Source of the DNA: Gammaproteobacteria bacterium
GTDB lineage: Bacteria > Pseudomonadota > Gammaproteobacteria > Xanthomonadales > Xanthomonadaceae
Reading direction: 5' to 3'
Assembly (NCBI GenBank): GCA_025356635.1
Contig: JANXRY010000080.1
Span: 1 to 64,000 of the forward strand
DNA: 64,000 nucleotides
The position numbers and the translations under genes were made by a program. Below, in pieces: positions 55,971 to 64,000 of the stretch. Within the stretch, counting starts at the first letter, position 1, and the number at the start of each line of letters is the position of its first letter. A model generated the notes under the pieces. It worked only from the letters and a program-made list of their open reading frames with translations, was not told where the DNA came from and did no database searches.

Positions 55971-57467
55971 GTGAGCCCCTGGGTGACCCTGAGCGAATCG
56001 ATTCGCCGCCGACCGTTCCTTGCGGTCTTCCTGCTCTCGATCCTGATGGCGATGGCCTTCCAGGGTAGCCGCGGGTTATGGGAACCAGACGAAGGCCGCT
56101 ACACCAACGTCGCGCTGCAGATCCTGCGCAGCGGCGACTGGATTTCGCTGTATCGCCACCATGACTCCTTCCATTTCACAAAGCCGCCCTTGACCTACTG
56201 GGCGATGGCGGCCAGCGTGAAAGTCTTCGGCTACAACGAATGGGCAGTGCGCTTGCCAATGGCGCTCGCATACACGTTCACGGTGCTGATGCTGTATCGG
56301 CTCGGCCGCAGTTTCGTGCCGACCCGGCCATGGTTGCCGGCGTTGATCTACGCCACCGCGCCCTTGCCGTTTCTGGCCGCCAACGCAATCACAACCGACG
56401 ACATGCTGACGGCGATGGAAACGCTGGCGGTACTGTGTTTCGTGCAGGCGCGCTTGGCCGGCGAATCACGACGCTGGCTGGATGGCATGTGGCTGGCGTT
56501 CGGCCTGGCCTTCCTCACCAAAGGACCTCCGGCGTTGTTGCCATTGCTGGCGATCGTCGCTTTCCTGGCCTTGCACGGCCGCGTGCGCGACCTGTGGCGG
56601 CCGCTCGGCTTAATCGGCTTCGCTGTCGTCGGCTTGGGCTGGTACTTGATGGTAATAGTGCGGCATCCCGGGTTGCTCGATTACTTCATCGGTCACGAAG
56701 TGGTCGCACGTGTGACCTCGGACGAGTTGCACCGCTTTCCGCAGTGGTATGGCTGGCTTCTGGTGTACTTACCGACACTCCTGCTGGGTGCATTACCGTG
56801 GATTGCCGTTGCGCTTTGGCGCACGCCGTGGCGCGCGCAGCGTTGGGCCAACGCGGACGAGCCCAAGCGGTTCCTGTGGTTGTGGCTTTGCCTGCCGCTG
56901 CTGGTGTTCTGCCTCGCCCGCTCACGCTTGCCGTTGTATGTGCTGCCGCTGTTCGTGCCACTGAGCCTACTGATGGCGCGAACGCTGGAACGCGCGAATT
57001 GGCATTGGCTGGCCACGACGCTGCTGTCGATCTGGGTGTTGGCATTGTTGTCGCTCAAGCTGGGGCTGACCTTCTATCTGCATGCCAAGGACACCCGCGA
57101 ATTTGCCGAGACTTTGCAGCACCTGGTGCCGGGGCGCCTGCGCGAAATCGTCTTCGTCGAGGACATGACCCGCTACGGCCTACATCTGTACACGGGCGCC
57201 GAAGTCGAAAAAGTCAGCTTCAAGCCCCACCCAAAACCGATTTCCGATGCAGACTTCGACAATACGCTTGCGGTGGCGCTGCACGAGCAAATCACGCGCC
57301 GGGTGTTCATCATGAAGCGTAGCAACGAAGGCTACTTCCTGACCGCCGTGCAGGCGAACGGCTTGAAAGCCGAACTGCGCGGCGTGATCCCCGAGCAAAA
57401 GAAGCACACCGACACCAGCCGCGACCGGATGATTTACACCCTGGCCGGGGATTTCCCGCCACGCTGA
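55971..57467 (+). CDS. Glycosyltransferase family 39 protein (ArnT-like), GTG start
   Basis: A 498-residue membrane glycosyltransferase that would use polyprenyl-phosphate sugar donors in the periplasm. After a first membrane segment, GLWEPDEGRYTNVALQIL carries the Asp-Glu catalytic pair of the family, then KPPLTYW and about eleven further segments, and a C-terminal soluble part (VFIMKRSNEGYFLTAVQANG). The GTG at 55971 is the only fitting start. Acceptor (lipid A or protein) cannot be told. Confidence 0.83.
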   Translation: MSPWVTLSESIRRRPFLAVFLLSILMAMAFQGSRGLWEPDEGRYTNVALQILRSGDWISLYRHHDSFHFTKPPLTYWAMAASVKVFGYNEWAVRLPMALAYTFTVLMLYRLGRSFVPTRPWLPALIYATAPLPFLAANAITTDDMLTAMETLAVLCFVQARLAGESRRWLDGMWLAFGLAFLTKGPPALLPLLAIVAFLALHGRVRDLWRPLGLIGFAVVGLGWYLMVIVRHPGLLDYFIGHEVVARVTSDELHRFPQWYGWLLVYLPTLLLGALPWIAVALWRTPWRAQRWANADEPKRFLWLWLCLPLLVFCLARSRLPLYVLPLFVPLSLLMARTLERANWHWLATTLLSIWVLALLSLKLGLTFYLHAKDTREFAETLQHLVPGRLREIVFVEDMTRYGLHLYTGAEVEKVSFKPHPKPISDADFDNTLAVALHEQITRRVFIMKRSNEGYFLTAVQANGLKAELRGVIPEQKKHTDTSRDRMIYTLAGDFPPR

Positions 57468-57475
57468 CGCAAACG

Positions 57476-58354
57476 TCAGGGATGCTCGGACTCGACGTGC
57501 ACCCGTTCGCGCCGTACCAGGTAAACGCCGCTGGCGATGATGATCGCCGCTCCTATCAAGGTGATGCGATCCGGTGTCGCACGCCAGAGCAGCCAATCAA
57601 GCGCCAACGCCCAGGCCAAAGCGGTGTATTCGAAGGGCGCGATCACCGAGGCCTGGCCATGCCGGAACGCTTCGGTAATGGTCAGTTGCCCGAAGAAGCC
57701 GAACACCGCCACGCCGAGCAGGATCCAGCCGTCGTCGATGCGCACTTCGGTCCAGTGCGGCACGGCCATCGCCCCAGCACCGACGGCGACGAATGTCATC
57801 AACCAGAACACCAGGCTTTCGCTGCTGTCGGTCTTGTTCACCAATCGCACGGCGATGGCAGAAACCGCATAACAAAACGCGGCGCCGAGGATGGCCAGGC
57901 CGCCCAAGCCAAACATGCCGGCAGCGCTGGGTCGCAGCACCACCAGCACGCCAGCCAGGCCAACGAACACTGCCGCCCAACGGCCGGCATCGACTTCTTC
58001 GCCCAGCACCGGCACCGACAGCGCGGTGATCAGGACTGGCGCGATGAACGAGATCGAATACGCCTCCGCCATTGGCAAGTGACGCAACCCAAAGGCGAAC
58101 AACGAGAGCATAGCGATACCGAGTACGCCGCGCAGCAGATGCCAACGCCAACGTACCCGCCACAGGCTTGGGATCGCACCACGCCAGGCAACATAAGCGT
58201 AGACCAGCGGCAGCGAGGCTAGCGCCCGCAACGCCGCCACCTGCATGGCCGGGTAGTGCTGCGAGAGCAGCTTCAGCCCGGCGTCCATGAAGGCGAACGA
58301 AGGCACCGCCAGCAGAATCGCGCTGATGCCGCGCAGGTTGTTTTTGGAAGGCAT
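57476..58354 (-). CDS. EamA family transporter
   Basis: A 292-residue inner-membrane protein with ten hydrophobic segments in two EamA repeats (SFAFMDAGLKLLSQHYPAMQ; later VFGFFGQLTITEAFRHGQAS). Start at MPSKNN (58354); an ATG seven codons upstream is also possible. Convergent with the GT39 gene. Confidence 0.84.
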   Translation of the reverse strand: MPSKNNLRGISAILLAVPSFAFMDAGLKLLSQHYPAMQVAALRALASLPLVYAYVAWRGAIPSLWRVRWRWHLLRGVLGIAMLSLFAFGLRHLPMAEAYSISFIAPVLITALSVPVLGEEVDAGRWAAVFVGLAGVLVVLRPSAAGMFGLGGLAILGAAFCYAVSAIAVRLVNKTDSSESLVFWLMTFVAVGAGAMAVPHWTEVRIDDGWILLGVAVFGFFGQLTITEAFRHGQASVIAPFEYTALAWALALDWLLWRATPDRITLIGAAIIIASGVYLVRRERVHVESEHP

Positions 58355-58394
58355 GACGCCAGTATGCCCGGGCAAGCTGTCGTTCTGAGCGATG

Positions 58395-58423
58395 TTCGCT
58401 TTGGCTCTTTACGCCCTTACAAT
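58395..58423 (+). promoter_or_regulatory. Putative promoter of the small secreted protein gene
   Basis: TTCGCT (58395-58400), 17 bases, TACAAT (58418-58423). The -35 is weak. Confidence 0.4.
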
Positions 58424-58507
58424 GTCGTTTCCGCCACTAATCGGAGGCACGCTGAGGGCAGACGCTATGCCTACCCCGGGTCCCCGACCCGTCCAAGGAG
58501 ATGCAAC

Positions 58508-58924
58508 ATGCGTATCGCCCTGAGCGTTCTCGCTCTCGCCGCCATCCTGTTTTCCACTCGCAGCGCGGCCCAGTTCAACGACTCCCATCGCCCGGTCTAC
58601 GGTATCGGCGGTCAGTACTCGGCCGTGCTTTACCAAGCACGCAGCACTTGGCAGCTGCTACCGGCCAACGGCCCGGACCAGCTGATCCCGGCCAGTCATT
58701 GCGGCAAGCACAGCCACTTCCCCACCGGTGTCTGGCTGGTGGCGCAGGATGCCGACGGGAAACCGGAGCTGATTGCACCGTCGACGACCGTGTTGCCGCC
58801 CGGCAGCCCGGATCACATCCCGCTGCGTGCCTGCGGAGTGTCTGGCGAATCCGCGCTGGTGCTGCCGCAAAACCTGCTCGATCAGCTGATCGTCAACGTC
58901 GGCGCGGTGTATATCGATGACTGA
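58508..58924 (+). CDS. Secreted small protein of unknown function
   Basis: A 138-residue protein with a signal peptide (MRIALSVLALAAILFSTRSA then AQ), and a single pair of cysteines (SHCGKH and RACGVS) that may form a disulfide. AAGGAG lies nine bases before the ATG. Its 3' end overlaps the GlxA-type regulator by eight bases. I do not recognise the family. Confidence 0.7.
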   Translation: MRIALSVLALAAILFSTRSAAQFNDSHRPVYGIGGQYSAVLYQARSTWQLLPANGPDQLIPASHCGKHSHFPTGVWLVAQDADGKPELIAPSTTVLPPGSPDHIPLRACGVSGESALVLPQNLLDQLIVNVGAVYIDD

Positions 58925-59915
58925 GCGCCGACTTCGGATAGGCGTCCTCGCTTTTGATGGTGCGATGCTTTCGAGCATCGCCACCGCCAGCGATACCCTG
59001 CGGGTGGCGCATACCCTGGCCAACATCCGCCAACCCGGCGCCCTGACTCTGGAGACTGTGGTCTTTGGCGCCCTCGGCCAACGTTCGGTCCAGACCTCGA
59101 CCGGACTCGAACTCGGCGGCCTGGCCGAGCCTCCGGAACAGCTGGACCTGCTGTTGTTGCCCGGAATCATGCACCGCAGTTCGGAAGACCTGATCGAGAG
59201 GGTCGAGGCGCTGCAGCCCGAGCTGGAGTTCATTCGACGCACGCATCTGGGCGGCATCAGGATCGCCGGCACTTGCAGCGGCAGCTTCCTGTTTGCCGAG
59301 TCGGGACTGCTCGACGGCCATCGCGCCACATGCAGTTGGTGGCTGGCGGGGACTTTTCGCCAGCGTTACCCGGCGGTGCATCTTGAAGCCGATGCGATGG
59401 TGATCGAGGACGGCGGTTTCTATACCGCCGGCGGCGCCGGCTCGATCCAGTCACTGATGTTGCGACTGATCGGGCAAGCGGGCGGTGAGGAACTGGCACA
59501 GCAAACGGCGCGCCTGCTGCTGATTGACAACGAGCGACAGAGCCAGGCGCCGTACGTGAGCCAAGCCATGATGGAACGGCCGCGTCACTCGTTGACCGAG
59601 AAAGCCGAGCATTTCCTGCAAAGCCGACTGCACCACGAGATCAGCGTCGGTGAGCTCGCCGAGCATTGTGGTACCAGCGAACGCAGCCTGTTGCGCCATT
59701 TCCGTACTTACCACGGGCTGTCGCCGATCGAACACATCCAGCGGTTGCGGGTTGAACGCGCCAAGGCGTTGCTGGAGACCACGCACCTGTCTTTCGACGA
59801 GATCGTCGAACGCTGCGGCTACAGCGACAGCGCCAGTTTCCGCAAACTGTTCAAGCGCGCCACGGCGATCACGCCCGGCGACTACCGCGAACGCTACCGG
59901 ATGCGGCCGCATTAA
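58917..59915 (+). CDS. GlxA-type AraC family regulator with DJ-1/PfpI domain
   Basis: A 332-residue protein. N-terminal class-I-amidotransferase-like domain (LRIGVLAFDGAMLSSIA; LLLLPGIMH; GTCSGSFLFAESGLLDGH with the Cys) and a C-terminal AraC double helix-turn-helix (ISVGELAEHCGTSERSLLRHF then FDEIVERCGYSDSASFRKLFK). Binds DNA; effector unknown. It follows the secreted protein gene with translational overlap, which may be its target or partner. Confidence 0.88.
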   Translation: MTERRLRIGVLAFDGAMLSSIATASDTLRVAHTLANIRQPGALTLETVVFGALGQRSVQTSTGLELGGLAEPPEQLDLLLLPGIMHRSSEDLIERVEALQPELEFIRRTHLGGIRIAGTCSGSFLFAESGLLDGHRATCSWWLAGTFRQRYPAVHLEADAMVIEDGGFYTAGGAGSIQSLMLRLIGQAGGEELAQQTARLLLIDNERQSQAPYVSQAMMERPRHSLTEKAEHFLQSRLHHEISVGELAEHCGTSERSLLRHFRTYHGLSPIEHIQRLRVERAKALLETTHLSFDEIVERCGYSDSASFRKLFKRATAITPGDYRERYRMRPH

Positions 59916-59953
59916 GCAGTAGCGATCCACGATCGGCGCGGCGACAATGGCGC

Positions 59954-61033
59954 ATGCGAAAAATCGTCCACGTCGACATGGACGCGTTCTATGCGTCGGT
60001 CGAACAACGCGATGACCCTTCCCTGCGCGGCCGGCCGGTGGTGGTCGCCTGGCGCGGCGCGCGTTCCGTGGTCTGCGCGGCCAGCTACGAGGCGCGCAAA
60101 TTCGGAATCCGCTCGGCCATGCCGGCAGTACGCGCCGAGCGCCTGTGCCCACAAGCCGTGTTCGTGCCACCGGACTTCGCGCGTTACAAACTGGCGTCGA
60201 AACAGGTACGCGAGATCTTCGCCCGGCACACTGACCTGATCGAGCCGCTATCGCTGGACGAAGCCTATCTCGACGTAACCGAAAACAAGCTCGATCTGCC
60301 CAGCGCCACCGCCGTCGCCGAAGCCATCCGCGCGGATATTCGCGCAACCACGCAACTCACTGCATCGGCGGGCATCGCCACCAACAAGTTCCTGGCCAAG
60401 ATCGCCTCCGACTGGAACAAGCCTGACGGCCTGTTCGTGATCCGACCGGAAGCAGCGCTGGATTTCCTCACACCTCTGGCGGTCGGTCGTTTGCCCGGCG
60501 TCGGTAAAGTGATGGAAGCCAAGCTCGCGGAACTGGGTATCACTACCGTCGGGCAGTTGCGCGATCGCGGCGAAGCGGAATTGCTGCGTCGCTTCGGCCG
60601 CTGGGGCCGACGCCTGCATGAACTCTCGCTGGGCATCGACGACCACGCCGTGGTCAGCGAACGACCGACCTTGCAGGTATCGTCTGAAGACACCTTCGAG
60701 CGCGACCTGACCTTGTCCGAACTCGAGCCGCACATCATCCGCATGGCGGGTCGGGCCTGGGCAGCCTACGAGCGCGAACTCGCCCAGGAGCGCAGCGCGC
60801 GCACCGTCGTGCTCAAACTAAAGACTGCGGATTTCCGGATCATCACCCGCAGTCTCACGGCGGAGGCGCCGCCGCCGACGCTGGCGCACTTCGCCGCGCT
60901 GGCATTGGACCTGCGCGACCGGGTCGGGCTGCCTTCGCGCATCCGCTATCGCCTGGTCGGCGTCGGTTTGTCCAACTTCCGCCATGCCGAGGAAACGCCT
61001 CCGCAGCAGGGGTTGTTCGATACCGAAGGCTGA
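59954..61033 (+). CDS. dinB: DNA polymerase IV
   Basis: Y-family translesion polymerase. The 359-residue protein has HVDMDAFYASVEQRDDP and PLSLDEAYLDVTEN (catalytic Asp/Glu), the RFGRWGRRLHELSLG little-finger link, and a C-terminal QQGLF clamp-binding motif. No LexA box is obvious in the short 38-base gap upstream. Confidence 0.95.
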   Translation: MRKIVHVDMDAFYASVEQRDDPSLRGRPVVVAWRGARSVVCAASYEARKFGIRSAMPAVRAERLCPQAVFVPPDFARYKLASKQVREIFARHTDLIEPLSLDEAYLDVTENKLDLPSATAVAEAIRADIRATTQLTASAGIATNKFLAKIASDWNKPDGLFVIRPEAALDFLTPLAVGRLPGVGKVMEAKLAELGITTVGQLRDRGEAELLRRFGRWGRRLHELSLGIDDHAVVSERPTLQVSSEDTFERDLTLSELEPHIIRMAGRAWAAYERELAQERSARTVVLKLKTADFRIITRSLTAEAPPPTLAHFAALALDLRDRVGLPSRIRYRLVGVGLSNFRHAEETPPQQGLFDTEG

Positions 61034-61042
61034 ACGCCTGCG

Positions 61043-62239
61043 CTAGACCGCCATCAGCGTATCGGGTGCCATCAAGTCGACCAGTACCCGGTTGCGGCCA
61101 CTGTGCTTGGCCTGGTACAGGGCACGATCCGCGCGCTGCAGCAGGTGGTTGAAATCGCCGTCTTCGACGCGGTATTCGGACACGCCGATCGATACCGTCA
61201 ACGAACGGAACGTGCCGAAGAACGTCACTGGCCGGAGCTCGACCTCATTGCGCATGCGCTCCGCCGCCTAACGCGCCTGCACGGCATCAGTATCGGGCAT
61301 CAGCACTACGAACTCCTCGCCGCCGAGCCGACCCAGCAGGTCACAGGAGCGAACCAGGGTCTGCATCATCTGCACGGTGGCAAGCAGCGCCTTGTCCCCT
61401 GCGGCATGGCCGAGTTCGTCGTTGATGCGCTTGAAATGATCGATGTCGACGACCATGAGGGACATCGGCGTGCCGTGCCTGATCGAAGCCGAGATCATCC
61501 GGCCAGCCAGGCCTTCGATCGCACCGCGGTTGTAGATGCCAGTCAGGTGGTCGGTCCGCGCCGTGCGTTCGATCTCGCGCTGGCTGCGTTCCGTGCACAT
61601 GAGCAGAAAAGCGATCGTACCCACCACCGGCATCAGGCCGCCAACGGCGTAGATCGCCAGCGTCAGGGGGTTCACTTCGAAGATTCCGTGTGTCGGCATT
61701 CCCAATAGCAGCGTCGCCATGGCTCGCGCCATGAGCAGGGCCAGGCCGAGCAGGAAATAGAAGCCGATGATGTGCTGGCTCAGCGTTCGCGGCAGTGCAT
61801 GGCCGTAGATGGACTGCACGCAGACACCGGCCAACGATGCCAGCAGGATCGAGATCAGGCCAAGCCGGATGCCCTCGTCCGGCATGGCGAACAGCAGCGT
61901 CCCCGATACGGCCATGGCTGACAATGGGATGATCAGCAGCAGGCGCTTGCGCCATTCCTGCAACCCGAAGAAGCGACGCAGTGCAATTGCGAAACAAGCC
62001 ATGCCGACGGCGACCAGGCCATTGCCCAGTACCGCCGACCAGCCGATCCAGATCCAGTCACGCATGCCGGTGAGCACGAAGCCGAGCGCATAGCTCAGGG
62101 CACCAACCACCCACCAGCGCATCGTGCCGCGATAGGCATCGGGCTGCGTCGAACTGACGGCGTACATCATCGCGCCGATCAGGAACGTGAGCGCGGCTCC
62201 GACCAGGATTGCCGTGCGGATGTCGAATTGCCAGGCCAT
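61043..62239 (-). pseudogene. Diguanylate cyclase interrupted by an in-frame amber codon
   Basis: A membrane GGDEF protein split by one TAG at 61268-61270. Before it are about six hydrophobic segments, then RTDHLTGIYNRGAIEGL and an intact GRLGGEEFVVLMPDTDA; after it the frame continues as AAERMRNEVELRPV and keeps the C-terminal TVSIGVSEYRVEDGDF and RADRALYQAKHSGRNRV. No frame change occurs, so one base (such as TTG to TAG) explains the break. The GGEEF half lacks its last strands and helix, so it is likely inactive unless the codon is read through. Start at 62239 is a best guess; the frame is open further. Confidence 0.8.
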
Positions 62240-62327
62240 TCCTGCCATTCCCCCCCGGGGAGCTGGATTCAAGCGACCGGCAAGGGTCCCATGAATCACC
62301 GCACCGCACAATTCCGCCGATCGGCCT

Positions 62328-63032
62328 CTAACCACCTTCGAACAGGGAATGCCGGTCAGCGGTGTCGAGTACGCGCCACTGGCCCGGCGCAAGATCGCCG
62401 ATCTCCAGGCCACCGATCGATACCCGTTCGAGCGATAGCACGTGGTTTCCGACTGCCGCGAACATCCGGCGCACCTGGTGATAACGGCCTTCGACCAGCA
62501 CAAGTCTGGCATGGCGCGAAGTCACTGCTTCCAGTGTTGCCGGCGCCAGCGCCGTGGTCTCGGATTCAAGCAGCAGCGTACCGCTGGCGAACGCGCTGGC
62601 TTCGTCGCCGCGCAAGTCGGACGCAAGCTCGGCCAGGTAACACTTGGGCAAATGCGACTTCGGCGAAGTGATCCGATGCAGCAATGCACCATCGTCGGTC
62701 AGCAATAGCAGGCCGGAAGTATCACGATCGAGCCGGCCAACCGGCGACAGGGCCGGATTGCGAAGGCGAAATCGCGGCGGCAGCAAATCGTAGATCACCC
62801 GTCCCTTGTCCTTGGTCGAACAGGTAAAGCCGATCGGCTTGTTGAGCAGAATCAACAAGCCTGCGGCTGGATCCAGTGGCGCATCGTCCAGCCGCAGGTC
62901 GGCGTGCTCTACCTGATCGTCGGCGTACAGCACTTCGCCAGAGGCGTCAGTGATGCGGCCCTCGCGGAACATCGCCGCGACTTCCTTGCGGCTGCCGTAA
63001 CCCAGGTTGGCGATGAGCTTGACCAGTTTCAA
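62328..63032 (-). CDS. rsuA: 16S rRNA pseudouridine 516 synthase RsuA
   Basis: A 234-residue protein with an N-terminal S4-like domain (LIANLGYGSRKEVAAMFREG), and the synthase signature GRLDRDTSGLLLLTDDG with the catalytic Asp. Further motifs are LLNKPIGFTCSTKD and EGRYHQVRRMFAAVGNHV, as in RsuA (C-terminal RMFAAVGNHVLSL). RluB/E/F are longer and differ in the S4 region. Confidence 0.9.
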   Translation of the reverse strand: MKLVKLIANLGYGSRKEVAAMFREGRITDASGEVLYADDQVEHADLRLDDAPLDPAAGLLILLNKPIGFTCSTKDKGRVIYDLLPPRFRLRNPALSPVGRLDRDTSGLLLLTDDGALLHRITSPKSHLPKCYLAELASDLRGDEASAFASGTLLLESETTALAPATLEAVTSRHARLVLVEGRYHQVRRMFAAVGNHVLSLERVSIGGLEIGDLAPGQWRVLDTADRHSLFEGG

Positions 63033-63039
63033 CGGGCAA

Positions 63040-63486
63040 TCAACGGCGCTTGATGGTGAACGCGCCGATATCCACGCCGATGTTCATGCCTTCACCACCG
63101 CCTGCGAGCGCCAGCGAGACCGGGCCCTTGCTCAACACTTGTGCTTCGCCGGATTTGACGACGCCGGCATTGGCACTGGCCTGGGCATAGCGGCCAAGCA
63201 CTTCGTTGATGTTATGGACATCGCTGAAAGTTCCGTGGCCATTGTCGATATGCCACTTGCCGGCGGTCAGGCCTACTGCCTTGGCGCTTATGTTCACCCG
63301 CATTACCAAGCCATTGCTGCATCGGACCGTGCCGGTGCCACTGGTGTGCTTGTAGATCAACGACCAGCCAGTGAGCTGGTAATCAAGCTTGCAGTCGAGA
63401 TCGGCACTGGCGAAAGCCGGGGCTGCAGCCGACAGTCCGAAAGCGCAGGCCAGGGTGAGGGATAGCAACTTCGTGGTCATGTTCAT
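63040..63486 (-). CDS. Secreted protein of unknown function
   Basis: A 148-residue protein with a signal peptide (MNMTTKLLSLTLACAFGLSA then AAPAFA) and a cysteine pair (DCKLDY and VRCSNG). The remainder is Gly/Ala/Val-rich and ends IGAFTIKRR. It starts at ATG 63486 with AGGAG six bases upstream and lies seven bases after the rsuA start on the same strand. Family not recognised. Confidence 0.7.
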   Translation of the reverse strand: MNMTTKLLSLTLACAFGLSAAAPAFASADLDCKLDYQLTGWSLIYKHTSGTGTVRCSNGLVMRVNISAKAVGLTAGKWHIDNGHGTFSDVHNINEVLGRYAQASANAGVVKSGEAQVLSKGPVSLALAGGGEGMNIGVDIGAFTIKRR

Positions 63487-63567
63487 GGGCAATCTCCTGC
63501 GTTGGAGTAACGCGGCGACCAGTCTGCACAAGCTGGCTGAACGGCAGCGAAGTGTAGTGTAGCTGCC

Positions 63568-64000
63568 CTAGCCGACGACAATGACTTGAGTCTCGAGATG
63601 GACTTCGCCATTGAGCGAATTCGTAATCAGGCAGCTGTGTTCGGCTTTTTCGAGTGCCGCGCGCGCCTGCACGACGTCAACGCCTGCAGGCACGGTCAAG
63701 CGGGCGCGAACCAGATACGTCGTGAAGCGCGACTTGCCCTGCTCGCGCGTCAGCGTGCCGGTAACCTGACACTCCAAGCCCTGCCATTCCATGCGTGTGG
63801 CGCGGGCAATTGCACGAAAGGTGAGGATGAAGCAGTCGGCGATCGCCGCAACCAGCAGCGTCTCAGGCGACCAGCGATCCCCCGGGCCATCGAATTCCAC
63901 TGGCGGCGCCGAATGCATCGTTTCCAGACCCGGACTGTCCAGCAGGACCTCTCCGAGTGCTTGCGCGATCGCGTTGACCTGATATTCGTGCGGATAGGCT
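63568..64000 (-). CDS. OsmC family protein, N-terminus beyond the window
   Basis: The frame is open to the window edge; the visible part begins AYPHEYQVNAIAQALGEVLL. It has the two redox cysteines of the OsmC/Ohr fold in LLVAAIADCFILTF and KAEHSCLITNSL, the second in the conserved helix, and a Pro-rich substrate edge. These enzymes reduce organic hydroperoxides; whether this is Ohr or an OsmC relative cannot be told from the fragment. Confidence 0.8.
   Translation of the reverse strand, partial: AYPHEYQVNAIAQALGEVLLDSPGLETMHSAPPVEFDGPGDRWSPETLLVAAIADCFILTFRAIARATRMEWQGLECQVTGTLTREQGKSRFTTYLVRARLTVPAGVDVVQARAALEKAEHSCLITNSLNGEVHLETQVIVVG

Noticed and set aside
1-64000. CRISPR array or phage defence island
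   Set aside because: No regularly spaced repeat series and no cas, restriction-modification or toxin-antitoxin genes were seen apart from the single DUF559 protein.

Overview
The window is about 64 kb of GC-rich chromosomal DNA from a gammaproteobacterium, most likely of the order Xanthomonadales (Lysobacterales). The pointers are a complete mraZ-to-ddl division and cell-wall cluster, a trpC-D-G-E neighbourhood next to speD, coq7 and a Clp-type (CAP-like) regulator, the zapA-6S RNA-fthC arrangement, a DAP-type murE, and palindromic repeats of the kind common in this order. No phage, plasmid, CRISPR array or classical insertion sequence is visible. The sequence is almost entirely coding, with many 1-4 base start/stop overlaps.

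Layout. 1-11374: the dcw operon on the minus strand (mraZ, rsmH, ftsL, ftsI, murE, murF, mraY, ftsW, murG, murC, start of ddl), preceded by a promoter and a ladder of MraZ-type operator boxes. 11601-11961: RNase P RNA. 12104-24252: a TPR lipoprotein, xerD, lptFG, pepA-holC, pepP-ygfB, a large PAS-GGDEF-EAL protein, and a small coiled-coil gene with zapA. 24324-28551: 6S RNA, fthC, EVE protein, rpiA, a cNMP/rhodanese fusion, a candidate structured RNA between two terminators, tRNA-Gln, and rplM-rpsI. 28649-34419: a GlcF-like iron-sulfur protein, coq7, speD, clp, an acetyltransferase and a kinase-like sensor that has lost its histidine. 34438-40919: trpC-D-G, a DUF559 nuclease cassette between inverted repeats, trpE, rpe, a J-domain protein and purC. 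42325-49446: a four-gene DUF1302/DUF1329/YCF48/RND-permease envelope cluster. 51412-54142: lpdA and aceF. 54278-64000: envelope and secreted proteins, a GT39 transferase, two EamA-type transporters in the wider region, a GlxA-type regulator, dinB, a diguanylate cyclase broken by an in-frame amber codon, rsuA, and a truncated OsmC gene.

How it works together. The left part builds peptidoglycan precursors, divides the cell and exports LPS. The centre joins c-di-GMP signalling (GGDEF/EAL enzyme, Clp, the broken cyclase) to housekeeping metabolism. The parts most worth a second look are the DUF559 cassette with its flanking palindromes, the RND/DUF1302/DUF1329/YCF48 cluster, the unassigned structured RNA near tRNA-Gln, the His-less sensor, the amber-interrupted cyclase, and REP-like sequence inside the linkers of two proteins. 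All functions are inferred from sequence by eye; no database search was possible.
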